From: Clostridia bacterium
GTDB taxonomy: Bacteria > Bacillota > Clostridia > Christensenellales > CAG-1252
Assembly (NCBI GenBank): GCA_017455385.1
Contig: JAFTBD010000011.1
Span: 1 to 24,155 of the forward strand
Reading direction: 5' to 3'
DNA: 24,155 nt
Shown here: one piece after another, positions 1 through 7,063 of the stretch
How the letters are laid out: each line of letters opens with the position of its first letter
Position numbering within the stretch: position 1 is the stretch's first letter
Notes under the pieces: generated by a model
Seen by the model: only the letters and a program-made list of their open reading frames with translations
What the model was told of the DNA's origin: nothing
The model's database searches: none
Translations under genes and position numbers: made by a program

Positions 1-11
1 ATACACCGCAT

Positions 12-809
12 ATGGAAGCGATAAAAGAATTTTTCGGAGTAGGCGGATACACCAGAGAACCGGAAGGATTTCTCTCTTGGCAACACCTCTTATTCGTTAC
101 GGTCTTTATCCTCATTATGATCGGGCTCTCCGTCTTTCTCGGTCTGCGAAACAAGGGAAAAGACGAGAAGGTCAAAAATAAAGTCGTGGCTTGGGCTGCG
201 GTGATCCTTCTTTTCCTGAAAGTGCTGGAGATGGTGGTTGCCTGCCTCATCGCACATTCCGTCAAACAACTGCTTTATCTGCTGCCCCTTTTCCTGTGCA
301 GTATGCAAATGATCGCGCTTCCGCTCGCGGCATTCTCGAAAGGAAGGATAAAGGAAGCCGCGCTGGACTTCGTATTCATTTTCGGCATACTCGGCGCCGT
401 GATGGGGACGTACGGAGCGGGACAGAATTTCTCCTGCTATCCCATATTGTCTTTTGACAACGTCCTGTCCGTTCTGACGCATACGCTCAGCGGATTTGCC
501 TCCCTCTACATCGCTATTTCGGGAATGACCAGCATGAAAGGGCGAAATATTTGGATCACCTTCACCATCCTTCTCGTCTTCTGCGTGCTGGCTTATATCG
601 CCGACATCTTGATCCCCTACAACTATATGTTCCTGATGAGAGGCGACGGCACCCCGTACGACATCTTCTATAACCTCGTGAACGGGAACAAGATTCTTTA
701 TCCCCTGATTGTCGTATTCTTGTTTCTCCTCTATCTCTCCCTCTTTTACTTTGTTTACTTCCTCGTGCGGAGACATAAAGCGAAAAAGGCGGCGGCTCCC
801 ACGAAATAA
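12..809 (+). CDS. YwaF-like multi-pass integral membrane protein
   Basis: The 265-residue product is almost entirely hydrophobic, with about seven predicted membrane segments (roughly 24-44, 57-78, 84-108, 117-136, 147-168, 180-201 and 228-253) and a basic cytoplasmic tail (RRHKAKK near the C-terminus). The segment around residues 88-105 (LLPLFLC followed by a second hydrophobic stretch) and the HTLSG segment near 155 resemble the YwaF / TMEM164-like family (TIGR02206), whose biochemical role is not established. The length fits that family. The ATG at 12 is the first in frame, but the frame is open to the window edge and no ribosome binding site is visible, so the true start could lie before the window. 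It is the only intact plus-strand gene and converges on the VWA lipoprotein gene, with a shared terminator between them. The family call is from remembered motif similarity and is moderate. Confidence 0.6.
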   Translation: MEAIKEFFGVGGYTREPEGFLSWQHLLFVTVFILIMIGLSVFLGLRNKGKDEKVKNKVVAWAAVILLFLKVLEMVVACLIAHSVKQLLYLLPLFLCSMQMIALPLAAFSKGRIKEAALDFVFIFGILGAVMGTYGAGQNFSCYPILSFDNVLSVLTHTLSGFASLYIAISGMTSMKGRNIWITFTILLVFCVLAYIADILIPYNYMFLMRGDGTPYDIFYNLVNGNKILYPLIVVFLFLLYLSLFYFVYFLVRRHKAKKAAAPTK

Positions 810-835
810 GCATTCCCACATCGTGACGAAAAGCG

Positions 836-868
836 AAAAAGCATCGGTCGAAACACCGATGCTTTTTT
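836..868. terminator. Bidirectional intrinsic terminator
   Basis: A 13-bp perfect inverted repeat (AAAAAGCATCGGT, loop CGAAAC, ACCGATGCTTTTT) lies between two converging genes. The A-tract on one side and T-tract on the other let it end transcription from both directions: the YwaF-like gene on the plus strand and the sigma/VWA operon on the minus strand. Confidence 0.9.
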
Positions 869-895
869 GCGTCCGCTTACCTTCGCAAGACCTTT

Positions 896-2290
896 TCAAG
901 TCGCGGATCGATCCGTCGCGAGCGCCGTCTCTTCGCCGCCTTGCGCCCCTGTCTCTCTGCCTGCATTCCAGGCGACAGGCGTGCCGAAGTCTCCCGTGTG
1001 GTATCCGACGATGAGCCTGACCATGAGGTCATTCAGCCGCTCCACCGTCGCTTCGGGAAGGTCGGGATCGAGGTGTGCGCCGCCGATACCCGAGTCGTCC
1101 GTCACGAAGACCGAGGTGCCGCCCGTCACGAGCGCGCTCATACGGGTCACGTATTCGCAGAGGTCGTCCGCGCCGCTGCAGAGGACGGGGCAGATACGGA
1201 TGCCTTTCGCCGCCGCGGCAGTTACCGCATTCTTGATATTGACGCGATCCTCGTCGGTATTGTGGGGCGGCGCATCGAGCACCAAGAACATCAGTTTCGT
1301 GGAATTCTCCTCTCCCCAGTCTTTGCCCGCCGCGAGCACCAAGGCTTCGTCCACTGCTTCGGGGAGGTCGCCGCCGCCTTCCGCACGCTGGCGAGAGAGG
1401 ACGGTCACCTGCGCATTCAGTCCCGCCTCTTCCGTGACGGTCTTGAAATTGTGATAGGCGAATTTCTCTTGGTCGCCGTCATCGCGGTAAAAGAGGATCG
1501 CGAGATCTATCCTGACCTGCTCCGCCTGCGACGCCACACGGTGCACGACGTCCGCGAGCTCCGCCTCGATATAGCGCATCTCGTCCCCCATCGAGCCGGT
1601 CGCGTCGATGACGAACATCAGCTTGATGACGTTGGCTTGCGCGCGGCTCTCCGCGAGGTCGATGGTGATCTCCCGTTTCTCCGCCGTGAAGGTGTCGGAA
1701 ACCGTTCCCTCCCCGCTCTTCACGGTGACGCTGCCCGCGTCTGTCTGCGGGAAGATATATGCCACGCCGCTGACGTCGGTCTTGACGGTACATTTATTTT
1801 GATCCGCGTCGAAGCAGGTCACTTCGGCGCCGACCACCGCCTTATCTCCCTCGGTAACAGTCACTTTCACTCGTTTGGAGACGTCGTAATGCCAGGTATA
1901 AGTATTATAATAGTGGAATTTCCCTTCGGGATCGTTGTCCGTCTTGTCGGCGAAGAGCTTCAGGAATTGCTCATAATGCTCGTTGTCATTCCAGGCTTTC
2001 GCGGTGATTTGTCCCGCTTGGGTGGGTTCCTCGTTCTCTCCCGCTTCTTCGCCGTAATATTCGCCGCCTTCTTCCGCGTCGTAGGCGATGCCCTCTCCCG
2101 ACTCATATGCCTTCACTCGATTGATCTTCGCCCCTATGCCTCCCGCGACGTCTCCGCCGACAGAGGCGGCAGGCGCGAAGGAACCTCCCTCGTAATACTC
2201 GTTCGTACCGAGATCGTCGGACTTCATCCCGCACGCGGCAAGGGTGATGACCATAATGATCGTGATGATGACTGCCACTAATCTCTTCAT
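896..2290 (-). CDS. Secreted lipoprotein with a von Willebrand factor A domain
   Basis: A 464-residue lipoprotein. The signal peptide ends in a lipobox, LAAC, with the lipidated Cys at 20. An acidic low-complexity linker (about 30-95) follows, then a small beta domain (about 138-200) resembling carboxypeptidase-regulatory/Ig-like folds, then a VWA domain (about 222-400). The VWA metal site is visible: DATGSMGD at 229-236 (a DxTGS form of the DxSxS motif), the GGGDLPEA loop at 306-313, and an Asp at 339. VWA domains with such a site usually bind protein ligands through Mg2+. The start is supported by AGAAGGAG about 7 nt upstream of ATG. The gene lies 86 nt downstream of the anti-sigma-like gene and has its own copy of the ECF-type promoter found upstream of the sigma gene. 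It is probably a cell-surface output of that sigma factor. Its ligand cannot be told from sequence. Confidence 0.85.
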   Translation of the reverse strand: MKRLVAVIITIIMVITLAACGMKSDDLGTNEYYEGGSFAPAASVGGDVAGGIGAKINRVKAYESGEGIAYDAEEGGEYYGEEAGENEEPTQAGQITAKAWNDNEHYEQFLKLFADKTDNDPEGKFHYYNTYTWHYDVSKRVKVTVTEGDKAVVGAEVTCFDADQNKCTVKTDVSGVAYIFPQTDAGSVTVKSGEGTVSDTFTAEKREITIDLAESRAQANVIKLMFVIDATGSMGDEMRYIEAELADVVHRVASQAEQVRIDLAILFYRDDGDQEKFAYHNFKTVTEEAGLNAQVTVLSRQRAEGGGDLPEAVDEALVLAAGKDWGEENSTKLMFLVLDAPPHNTDEDRVNIKNAVTAAAAKGIRICPVLCSGADDLCEYVTRMSALVTGGTSVFVTDDSGIGGAHLDPDLPEATVERLNDLMVRLIVGYHTGDFGTPVAWNAGRETGAQGGEETALATDRSAT

Positions 2291-2334
2291 ATCCGTTCTC
2301 CTTCTCTTCGCGGATCATTTCCGCGTTCGTCTAT

Positions 2335-2364
2335 TAGTTGCATTTCGGAAAACGAAATGTGACA
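2335..2364 (-). promoter_or_regulatory. ECF-type promoter upstream of the VWA lipoprotein gene
   Basis: On the minus strand TGTCACA (2364-2358) and CAACTA (2340-2335) are separated by exactly 17 nt. The same two boxes at the same spacing occur upstream of the sigma gene (3705-3676). Identity extends beyond the boxes: ATTTTTGTCACATTTC on the left and ATGCAACTA on the right, with divergent DNA between. The spacer of this copy also contains CATTTCG-gaaaa-CGAAATG (2341-2359), a perfect 7-bp inverted repeat absent from the other copy. The predicted transcript start is about 40 nt before the lipoprotein ATG. Confidence 0.75.
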
Positions 2365-2376
2365 AAAATTCAAAAA

Positions 2377-3078
2377 TTATTTTTCCGTGAAAACCGAACG
2401 CACGGTATCCAAGGCATCCGCCTCGTCCTCGCCCGCGCAATGCGTGATATATATTGTCTCGCAATCGGTCGCGATCTTGCCGCGAAGGGCAATGCCGTAG
2501 GTCCAAGTATACTCGAAAGGCAGCCCCGCGACCGTGCTCTCTTTATCGGTGTCGAAGGCTGCGCTCACAGGCTCCGCCCCCTCGAAGGCGATGATGGCGT
2601 CGAGACTGCCGTCACGGAGAGAGACCGCGTAATAATAGCCCTCGTCGGCATTCACTTTCTCCACCGATGCGTCCTCGGGCAATACGACCTCGACGTGCTC
2701 GGTCTCCGCATTGACGTTTACATTCAGGGCGGCGCTGCCCTTCTCCGCATCCTGTATCGCGTCGTAATTCGGCACGAATTCGGAAGCGCTGTCGCGCGGG
2801 GAGACGCCGGACGGGGCGTTATTTTCGACAGCCTTTTCGCTATCGGTCGCCATTCCGCCGCCGAAAAAGCCCTGCGCGGCGAGGATCGCCGCCACGACCA
2901 CTACGACGAGGACCGAGAGGCTCGTCGCGATCCGCAAAACGTAGCGTCTCCAAGGGACTTTCTTCTCGGGCGCCGCCGTAGCCTGCGCCTCTTTGAGCCG
3001 AGCCAGAGAATCCTCTCCGTCCGCGTAGGCGGAGAGCCTGCTTTCGGCATAATCTCTCAGTTTCTTCTCTTTCGACAT
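2377..3078 (-). CDS. Single-pass membrane protein, putative anti-sigma factor for the adjacent ECF sigma
   Basis: The 233-residue product has a short charged N-terminal cytoplasmic segment (1-45), one membrane helix (about 47-68, very Val-rich) and an extracellular part of about 160 residues with two cysteines (206 and 214). This topology and the position immediately after the sigma gene (10 nt gap, GGAGGAG ribosome binding site) match the anti-sigma partners of ECF sigma factors. The cytoplasmic part is only about 45 residues, and the HxxxCxxC zinc motif of classical ZAS anti-sigma domains is absent, so the call rests mainly on context. The outer domain could be the sensor. It ends before the ECF-type promoter that drives the VWA lipoprotein gene. 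Confidence 0.6.
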   Translation of the reverse strand: MSKEKKLRDYAESRLSAYADGEDSLARLKEAQATAAPEKKVPWRRYVLRIATSLSVLVVVVVAAILAAQGFFGGGMATDSEKAVENNAPSGVSPRDSASEFVPNYDAIQDAEKGSAALNVNVNAETEHVEVVLPEDASVEKVNADEGYYYAVSLRDGSLDAIIAFEGAEPVSAAFDTDKESTVAGLPFEYTWTYGIALRGKIATDCETIYITHCAGEDEADALDTVRSVFTEK

Positions 3079-3088
3079 ATCTCCTCCG

Positions 3089-3598
3089 TCAGAGTCCGAG
3101 CGTTTTCAGGACGTCTTTCAGCTTGCGCAGTAATCTTTTGTGCCGTTGCCGCACCGCGGCGTACTCCATGCCGATCATCGGCGCGATCTCTTTCAACGAA
3201 TAGCCTTCCCAATAGAATAGCTCGACGATGCTCTTCTCAGTTTCGTCCAATTCTTCCATCGCCTGATACAGATCCCCGAATATCTCCTCTTTATGCGGCA
3301 CGTCATACGCGACCTCGATCTCGCCGTTCACGTAGCGCGCCTCTTTCTGCACCTTGCGCTTGGCGATGCTGTCGCATTGCAGGTACACCCAGGTCGTCGG
3401 GCTCTTGACCACGGGGAAACCGTCCGCCTCGAGGAGCCACAGGAAAAAATCCTGCGCGACGTCTTCGGCAAAGTTCTTGCCGTACGTCTTCGCGAGGTGG
3501 TAGACGATCCTGCCGAAATAGTATTCATGCAGTTTCGTCAGCGCGCGTGCACTCGTTTTCAGAGCGGAGAGCAATCGGTTGAATTCGCTTTCGTTCAA
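3089..3598 (-). CDS. ECF-subfamily RNA polymerase sigma factor
   Basis: The 169-residue length is typical for ECF sigma factors, with only regions sigma2 and sigma4. Sigma2 covers about 17-82, including the FAEDVAQDFFLWL segment at 43-55 and the TTWVYLQCDSIAKRK promoter-melting region at 68-82. Sigma4 covers about 108-165, with the helix-turn-helix YSLKEIAPMIGMEYAAVRQR at 133-152. The start is a TTG: AAGGAG lies 6 nt upstream, and no in-frame ATG is near. The anti-sigma-like gene follows after 10 nt. Upstream lies TGTCACA-N17-CAACTA, repeated before the VWA lipoprotein gene, so the factor probably drives its own operon and that gene. The inducing signal is unknown. Confidence 0.9.
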   Translation of the reverse strand: MNESEFNRLLSALKTSARALTKLHEYYFGRIVYHLAKTYGKNFAEDVAQDFFLWLLEADGFPVVKSPTTWVYLQCDSIAKRKVQKEARYVNGEIEVAYDVPHKEEIFGDLYQAMEELDETEKSIVELFYWEGYSLKEIAPMIGMEYAAVRQRHKRLLRKLKDVLKTLGL

Positions 3599-3675
3599 AT
3601 GTCGCTCCTTCTTGGCGGATATCCTTCATCATAACACGCCCGCCGAGAACCGTCAAGTTTCCCACCGTCACAGTA

Positions 3676-3705
3676 TAGTTGCATCTCGCGAGCGGAAATG
3701 TGACA
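3676..3705 (-). promoter_or_regulatory. ECF-type autoregulatory promoter of the sigma operon
   Basis: Minus-strand TGTCACA (3705-3699) and CAACTA (3681-3676) are separated by 17 nt, matching the copy at 2364-2335 box for box and in spacing. The predicted leader before the TTG start is about 70 nt. The -35 box abuts the U-tract of the terminator of the upstream operon, so this promoter starts almost directly after that terminator. Confidence 0.75.
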
Positions 3706-3712
3706 AAAATAT

Positions 3713-3741
3713 AAAAAAAAAGGACGGGCGACTACCCGCTC
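3713..3741 (-). terminator. Intrinsic terminator of the five-gene operon
   Basis: Reading the minus strand, a short hairpin (GCGGGT, loop AGTC, GCCCGT, with G-T wobbles) is followed by nine T residues. It lies about 20 nt after the stop of the MaoC-like gene and directly before the ECF promoter of the next operon. The stem is short, so confidence is moderate. Confidence 0.6.
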
Positions 3742-3760
3742 GACCTTCTTATCATAAACC

Positions 3761-4192
3761 TCAGGGCCGCTTGCGCTTGACGATGGCTTCCGTAGCCGCG
3801 GTCAAGACGAGGTCGCCCGCTTGATTGCGCGCCTCGATGGTCACTTCCGCGATGCCGTTTCGATCATTACGGGGCGTGAGCGCCGTGACCGTCGCCTTAC
3901 CCCTCAGGACGTCGCCCGCGAAAACGGGCTTCAGCCATTCGATCTTGGTGGATTTGCCCGCGAGGAGTTCCTCGCCGAAAAAGTCCACTTCGAGATACTT
4001 CGCCCACACCGTGAGATAAGACATCACGCCCGGAGCGAGGAGCCTGCCGAAGGGAGTGGTCTTGGCGTATTCCTCGTCGGTATGCAGGGGAACGTCGTCG
4101 TACTCCCGCGCGAAGGCGAGCATTTTCTCTTTCTCGATGACGGCGGGCGCCGTTTCCCGCGTCATGCCGACCGTCAGTTCGTCAAAAAACAT
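3761..4192 (-). CDS. MaoC-like hot-dog-fold hydratase/dehydratase
   Basis: A 143-residue single hot-dog domain protein. The segment 31-55 (YDDVPLHTDEEYA, then FGR and LLAPG) matches the hydratase-2 / MaoC signature DxNPxHxDxxxA...FGxxIxxG. The catalytic Asp would be D32 and the His H37. The usual Asn of the signature is Val34 here. Family members hydrate enoyl-CoA to (R)-3-hydroxyacyl-CoA, and many stand-alone relatives act on unknown acyl thioesters, so the substrate is not assigned. It is the last gene of the operon, 4 nt after the HD hydrolase stop. No strong ribosome binding site is seen (AAGGGAAATAGAGAT before ATG), so translation is probably coupled. Downstream is a terminator. Confidence 0.8.
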   Translation of the reverse strand: MFFDELTVGMTRETAPAVIEKEKMLAFAREYDDVPLHTDEEYAKTTPFGRLLAPGVMSYLTVWAKYLEVDFFGEELLAGKSTKIEWLKPVFAGDVLRGKATVTALTPRNDRNGIAEVTIEARNQAGDLVLTAATEAIVKRKRP

Positions 4193-4196
4193 ATCT

Positions 4197-4631
4197 CTAT
4201 TTCCCTTGTAAGCCCGTCAAGTAGGCAAGCGCCTCTTGGTACAGTTCGTATTTTTTAGACTTCTTCCCGTCCAGTCGCGACGCGTCGGAATTATGCATAA
4301 GGTCTGCGATCTTCACCTTGCGCGTCACTTCGTTCTTGCCGATCTCTCGCACATAGTCCATATAGGGTACGGCGGGGTCGTGGGTCAAGAGTTTCAGCGC
4401 GGTGATGACCGTCTCCCCGAATTCTTTCTCCAAAAAAGACATCGGATACTTGTCCCCGTGATCCTCGACAACGTCGTGCAAGAGCGCCACGCAAACGCTG
4501 TCTTCGTCATCCATTCGGAATGCCAGATAGAATGGGTGCATCACGTAAGGATACCCGCCTTTATCGACGTCGTCCTTGTGCGCGTCGAAGGCGATCATGG
4601 CTGCTTTTTTCACAAGCGGTGAATAGTACAT
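4197..4631 (-). CDS. Small HD-domain (p)ppGpp hydrolase-like protein (MESH1/RelA-SpoT hydrolase family)
   Basis: The 144-residue protein consists of an HD phosphohydrolase domain only. Key residues match the RelA/SpoT hydrolase and MESH1 pattern: H32 (in YVMHP), H52-D53 and E56-D57 (LLHDVVEDH), and D110 with N114 (KIADLMHNSD). These would bind Mn2+ and hydrolyse the 3'-pyrophosphate of (p)ppGpp. No synthetase, TGS or ACT domain is present, so it would be a small alarmone hydrolase. Related HD proteins can act on other 3'-phosphorylated nucleotides (MESH1 also acts on NADPH). The start has AGAAGGAG 6 nt upstream. It lies 21 nt downstream of the LRR gene and 4 nt upstream of the MaoC gene. Sharing an operon with a 5'-nucleotidase suggests a nucleotide-related role, which is inference. 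Confidence 0.85.
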   Translation of the reverse strand: MYYSPLVKKAAMIAFDAHKDDVDKGGYPYVMHPFYLAFRMDDEDSVCVALLHDVVEDHGDKYPMSFLEKEFGETVITALKLLTHDPAVPYMDYVREIGKNEVTRKVKIADLMHNSDASRLDGKKSKKYELYQEALAYLTGLQGK

Positions 4632-4652
4632 ACGCTTCTCCTTCTATCGTCC

Positions 4653-5543
4653 TCAGTATTCTATTAAAGCTACGCCGCCCTCTCCCTTTCCGGAAAAGTC
4701 TCGATGGAGGTCACTGTATGAAAATGCAAGAAGAACGGAATCTTTCATCCTCGCCGGATAATAGATCTTTCGCAAAGAAATGCAATCCATAAAAAGCCTA
4801 CGCCCATAATCTTCCAAAAGAAAGTCGGTATTGGGGAATCGAAACTCTCGCATTTGTCGACAGCCTTCAAATGCACTTTGACCGATTTTTCTTACCGAAT
4901 TTCCCATGTAAACATTTTCCAAACCGAAACTGTTCACAAAAGCCCAACTGCCTATTTCCAAGACGCCGTCGGGAATGATGATGTCTTTAAGGCTTTCGCA
5001 GTTCCCGAAAGAATGATCTCCGATCTTTTTCAATGTACTGGGCAAGGAAATACTCGTCATCTTTCCAGCTCCCAAAAAGCATCTCTTAGCAAGCTCCTCA
5101 ACGCCTTCTCTCACAACAATGGTTTCAATGTTCCTCGCATCTATCACCATACAATCAAGCACCTTCATTCCTCCGCCGAACTCGACGTATTTCAAATTAG
5201 TACAGCCTATGAAAACGGATCGTAAAGGTTCTGACCCATCAAAAGGCTCTGCATATCTAAAACTTCTAACGGTATCGGGAATAATTAACCTTTCCATCGT
5301 CGAACAATTGAGAAAAGCATGAACGTCTATCGTCTCCACGTTGGCGGGCAAAACGACGGTCTTATCCTTTCCGACATACCTTTGCAAACAACCGTTCCAT
5401 ATCTGGAACCGTTCGTCTGCATTCTCTATGTGCACACCATTATTCCCGCCGTATTGTTCTTCAAGGTTTCTTCCGCAAAAGCAACAAAACTTCCCGTTAC
5501 AAGCATTTTCCTTGCCGCATGATGGACAAAACCGCATATACAT
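4653..5543 (-). CDS. Zinc-ribbon plus BspA-type leucine-rich-repeat protein
   Basis: The 296-residue protein starts with a short zinc ribbon (C6-x2-C9 ... C20-x2-C23), like the zinc-ribbon heads seen on many Clostridia membrane or regulatory proteins. From about residue 60 to 280 it carries BspA-type (LRR_5) repeats, recognisable by recurring units such as IGDHSFGNCESLKDIIIP and IGSWAFVNSFGLENVYM. There is no signal peptide or membrane helix, so it should be cytoplasmic, unlike most BspA-type proteins. The first ATG has AAGGAG 10 nt upstream; a second in-frame ATG lies two codons later. The gene is visibly more AT-rich than its neighbours and sits in the middle of the operon, 15 nt from the GNAT gene and 21 nt from the HD gene, which hints at later insertion. 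The binding partner is unknown. Confidence 0.8.
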   Translation of the reverse strand: MYMRFCPSCGKENACNGKFCCFCGRNLEEQYGGNNGVHIENADERFQIWNGCLQRYVGKDKTVVLPANVETIDVHAFLNCSTMERLIIPDTVRSFRYAEPFDGSEPLRSVFIGCTNLKYVEFGGGMKVLDCMVIDARNIETIVVREGVEELAKRCFLGAGKMTSISLPSTLKKIGDHSFGNCESLKDIIIPDGVLEIGSWAFVNSFGLENVYMGNSVRKIGQSAFEGCRQMREFRFPNTDFLLEDYGRRLFMDCISLRKIYYPARMKDSVLLAFSYSDLHRDFSGKGEGGVALIEY

Positions 5544-5558
5544 TTTTTCGTTCTCCTT

Positions 5559-6119
5559 TTATTGATTCGTTCTTCTTTCGTCTTCAATAATCATCGCATA
5601 ATGGACTTCGTCGATGATGCCGCGGTTATTATAGCCCGCTTGACGCAGGGTGCCTTCGTATTTCATCCCCGCTTTCGCCATCACCCTGCCCGATCTCGGA
5701 TTGGCGATATCGTGCTTGGCGGTGACTCTTCGCGCGCCGACTTCGTCAAAAAGGAAGTCTATGACGGCTTTCAAGGCTTCAGGCATAATGCCCTGCCCCC
5801 AGTGCGCTCTGCTCAAACAATAACCGAGTTCCGCCGCTTCGGTCTCCTCACGGTAACTGACAACGCCGATACTGCCGATGGCGCCGACCCCTTTGAGGTC
5901 GATCGCCCAGTCGAAAGAATCGCCCGCCGGGTATTTCGCCACGAGGGCGGCGAGATAAGCGCGGGTCACGTCCACGTTCGGATGCGGCTGCCAGGTCAGA
6001 TATCTCGTCACTTCGGGGTCGGACGCCCAACGCTCGAACATCACGGGCGCGTCGTCAAGCGTGAACGGACGCAGGATGAGGCGCTCTGTCTCGATGATAC
6101 GCATTCCTACCTTCTTCAT
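5559..6119 (-). CDS. GNAT-family N-acetyltransferase (RimJ/RimL type)
   Basis: The 186-residue single GNAT domain has the family layout: IIETERLILRPFTLDDA at 8-24 (N-terminal strand and helix), GAIGSIGVVSY (beta strands), the acetyl-CoA-binding loop with RAHWGQGIMPEAL (Q/RxxGxG/A region) at about 104-116, and the C-terminal NPRSGRVMAKAGMKYEGTLR, typical of RimJ/RimL relatives. It would transfer acetyl from acetyl-CoA to a protein N-terminus or a small amine; the substrate is not predictable. The ATG at 6119 lies 1 nt after the TGA of the 5'-nucleotidase gene, so coupled translation is likely. The Met at codon 6 (6104) has AAGG at suitable distance and is an equally good start. Confidence 0.88.
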   Translation of the reverse strand: MKKVGMRIIETERLILRPFTLDDAPVMFERWASDPEVTRYLTWQPHPNVDVTRAYLAALVAKYPAGDSFDWAIDLKGVGAIGSIGVVSYREETEAAELGYCLSRAHWGQGIMPEALKAVIDFLFDEVGARRVTAKHDIANPRSGRVMAKAGMKYEGTLRQAGYNNRGIIDEVHYAMIIEDERRTNQ

Positions 6120-6120
6120 A

Positions 6121-7017
6121 TCAGTTCTGCTTATACGGCACGCGGGCGGAGGGGACCACCTTGGAAGCGGGATCGGTATAGACGGCCTGATCGTCGAAGA
6201 AGATATGCGCGCCGAAGGCTTTCAGGACGTCGCTCTTCTTCATCCCGCCGAGGAAAAAGACCTCGTCGATACGGACGTTCCACGCCCTGAGCGTGAGGAT
6301 GACCCTCTCGTGCGTGGGTGCGCTACGCGCGGTGACGAGCGCGGTGCGGATGGGGACCGCGTCCTGCGGGAATTGTTGTTGGATCAGAGAAATAGTCTTC
6401 AGAAATTTGGCAAAAGGTCCCTCAGGGAGCGCTTTCCTCGCATTCACCTGCTCGTGTTCCGCGAAGGCTTCGAGTCCTTTTTCTTTGTAAATTCTTTCGG
6501 ATTCATCCGAGAAAATGACCGCGTCGCCGTCGAAAGCGATACGGATCTGACCGATCTCGCCGCTCGGGTCGATGGGGAGCTCGTCGTGGCGGCAGATGAT
6601 GCCCGCCGCGAAATTCGCATTGATGGCTTCCTGCACGTCCGCCTCATTCGCCGAGAGGAAAAGGTCTGTCTTGAAAGACTCGAGATAAGGGTGGATGTCG
6701 CCGCCGCCGACCAGCGCCGCCCTGCTGATATTCAGCTTGTAATGCTCGATGGAATTGAAGATGCGCAGGCTGGTGTCCGCGCTGTTTTTGGACATAATGA
6801 CGATCTCGGTGAGGTAGCGACCGTCGGAATTCAGCTTCTGGAGCGCCTTGACGAGGGGAAACGCCGTCCCCGGCTTCAGGATGTCTTTCTCGTGCTCGAT
6901 CTGATAGGCGGAATACGCCTCGAGCCCCTCTTCCTCGAAGATCTTATTCTCCGCCTCGAGGTCGAATAGCGCCCGCGAAGAAACGCCTATCACCAATTTA
7001 TCGTTGAGTTCCAGCAT
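6121..7017 (-). CDS. Cytosolic 5'-nucleotidase (NT5C1-like, HAD fold)
   Basis: The 298-residue protein matches the 5'-nucleotidase family related to eukaryotic cN-I (Pfam 5-nucleotidase, PF06189). It has the N-terminal IGVSSRALFDLE (10-21), followed by YQIEHE and GTAFPLV, and a second related block IAFDGDAVIFSDESE (160-174) in which D163 and D165 fit the HAD nucleophile and acid/base pair. TARSAP (229-234) and FFDDQ (273-277) fit the remaining HAD motifs. Such enzymes dephosphorylate nucleoside monophosphates in the cytosol. The length fits the family. It is the first gene of the operon, with AGGAGAG before ATG. The promoter and a 5' leader hairpin lie directly upstream. Confidence 0.9.
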   Translation of the reverse strand: MLELNDKLVIGVSSRALFDLEAENKIFEEEGLEAYSAYQIEHEKDILKPGTAFPLVKALQKLNSDGRYLTEIVIMSKNSADTSLRIFNSIEHYKLNISRAALVGGGDIHPYLESFKTDLFLSANEADVQEAINANFAAGIICRHDELPIDPSGEIGQIRIAFDGDAVIFSDESERIYKEKGLEAFAEHEQVNARKALPEGPFAKFLKTISLIQQQFPQDAVPIRTALVTARSAPTHERVILTLRAWNVRIDEVFFLGGMKKSDVLKAFGAHIFFDDQAVYTDPASKVVPSARVPYKQN

Positions 7018-7031
7018 AATTCTCTCCTATC

Positions 7032-7060
7032 GTCACGCCCGCAAGCGCGGGGGACGTGAC
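7032..7060 (-). promoter_or_regulatory. Strong hairpin in the 5' leader of the 5'-nucleotidase operon
   Basis: The inverted repeat GTCACG-CCCGC ... GCGGG-(GGA)-CGTGAC has two perfect stems (6 and 5 bp) separated by a 3-nt one-sided bulge, with a 4-nt loop. It starts only a few nt after the predicted -10 box and ends about 15 nt before the start codon, so it would form at the very 5' end of the mRNA. There is no U-tract after it, so it is not a standard terminator. It may stabilise the mRNA or bind a regulator. It matches no riboswitch class I recognise. Confidence 0.6.
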
Positions 7061-7063
7061 ATT

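Noticed and set aside
941..2281. A 446-codon plus-strand open frame opposite the VWA lipoprotein, and similar long antisense frames at 8218-9357, 10912-12429 and 22962-24131
   Set aside because: Each mirrors a minus-strand gene with recognised motifs and lacks start signals and recognisable domains.
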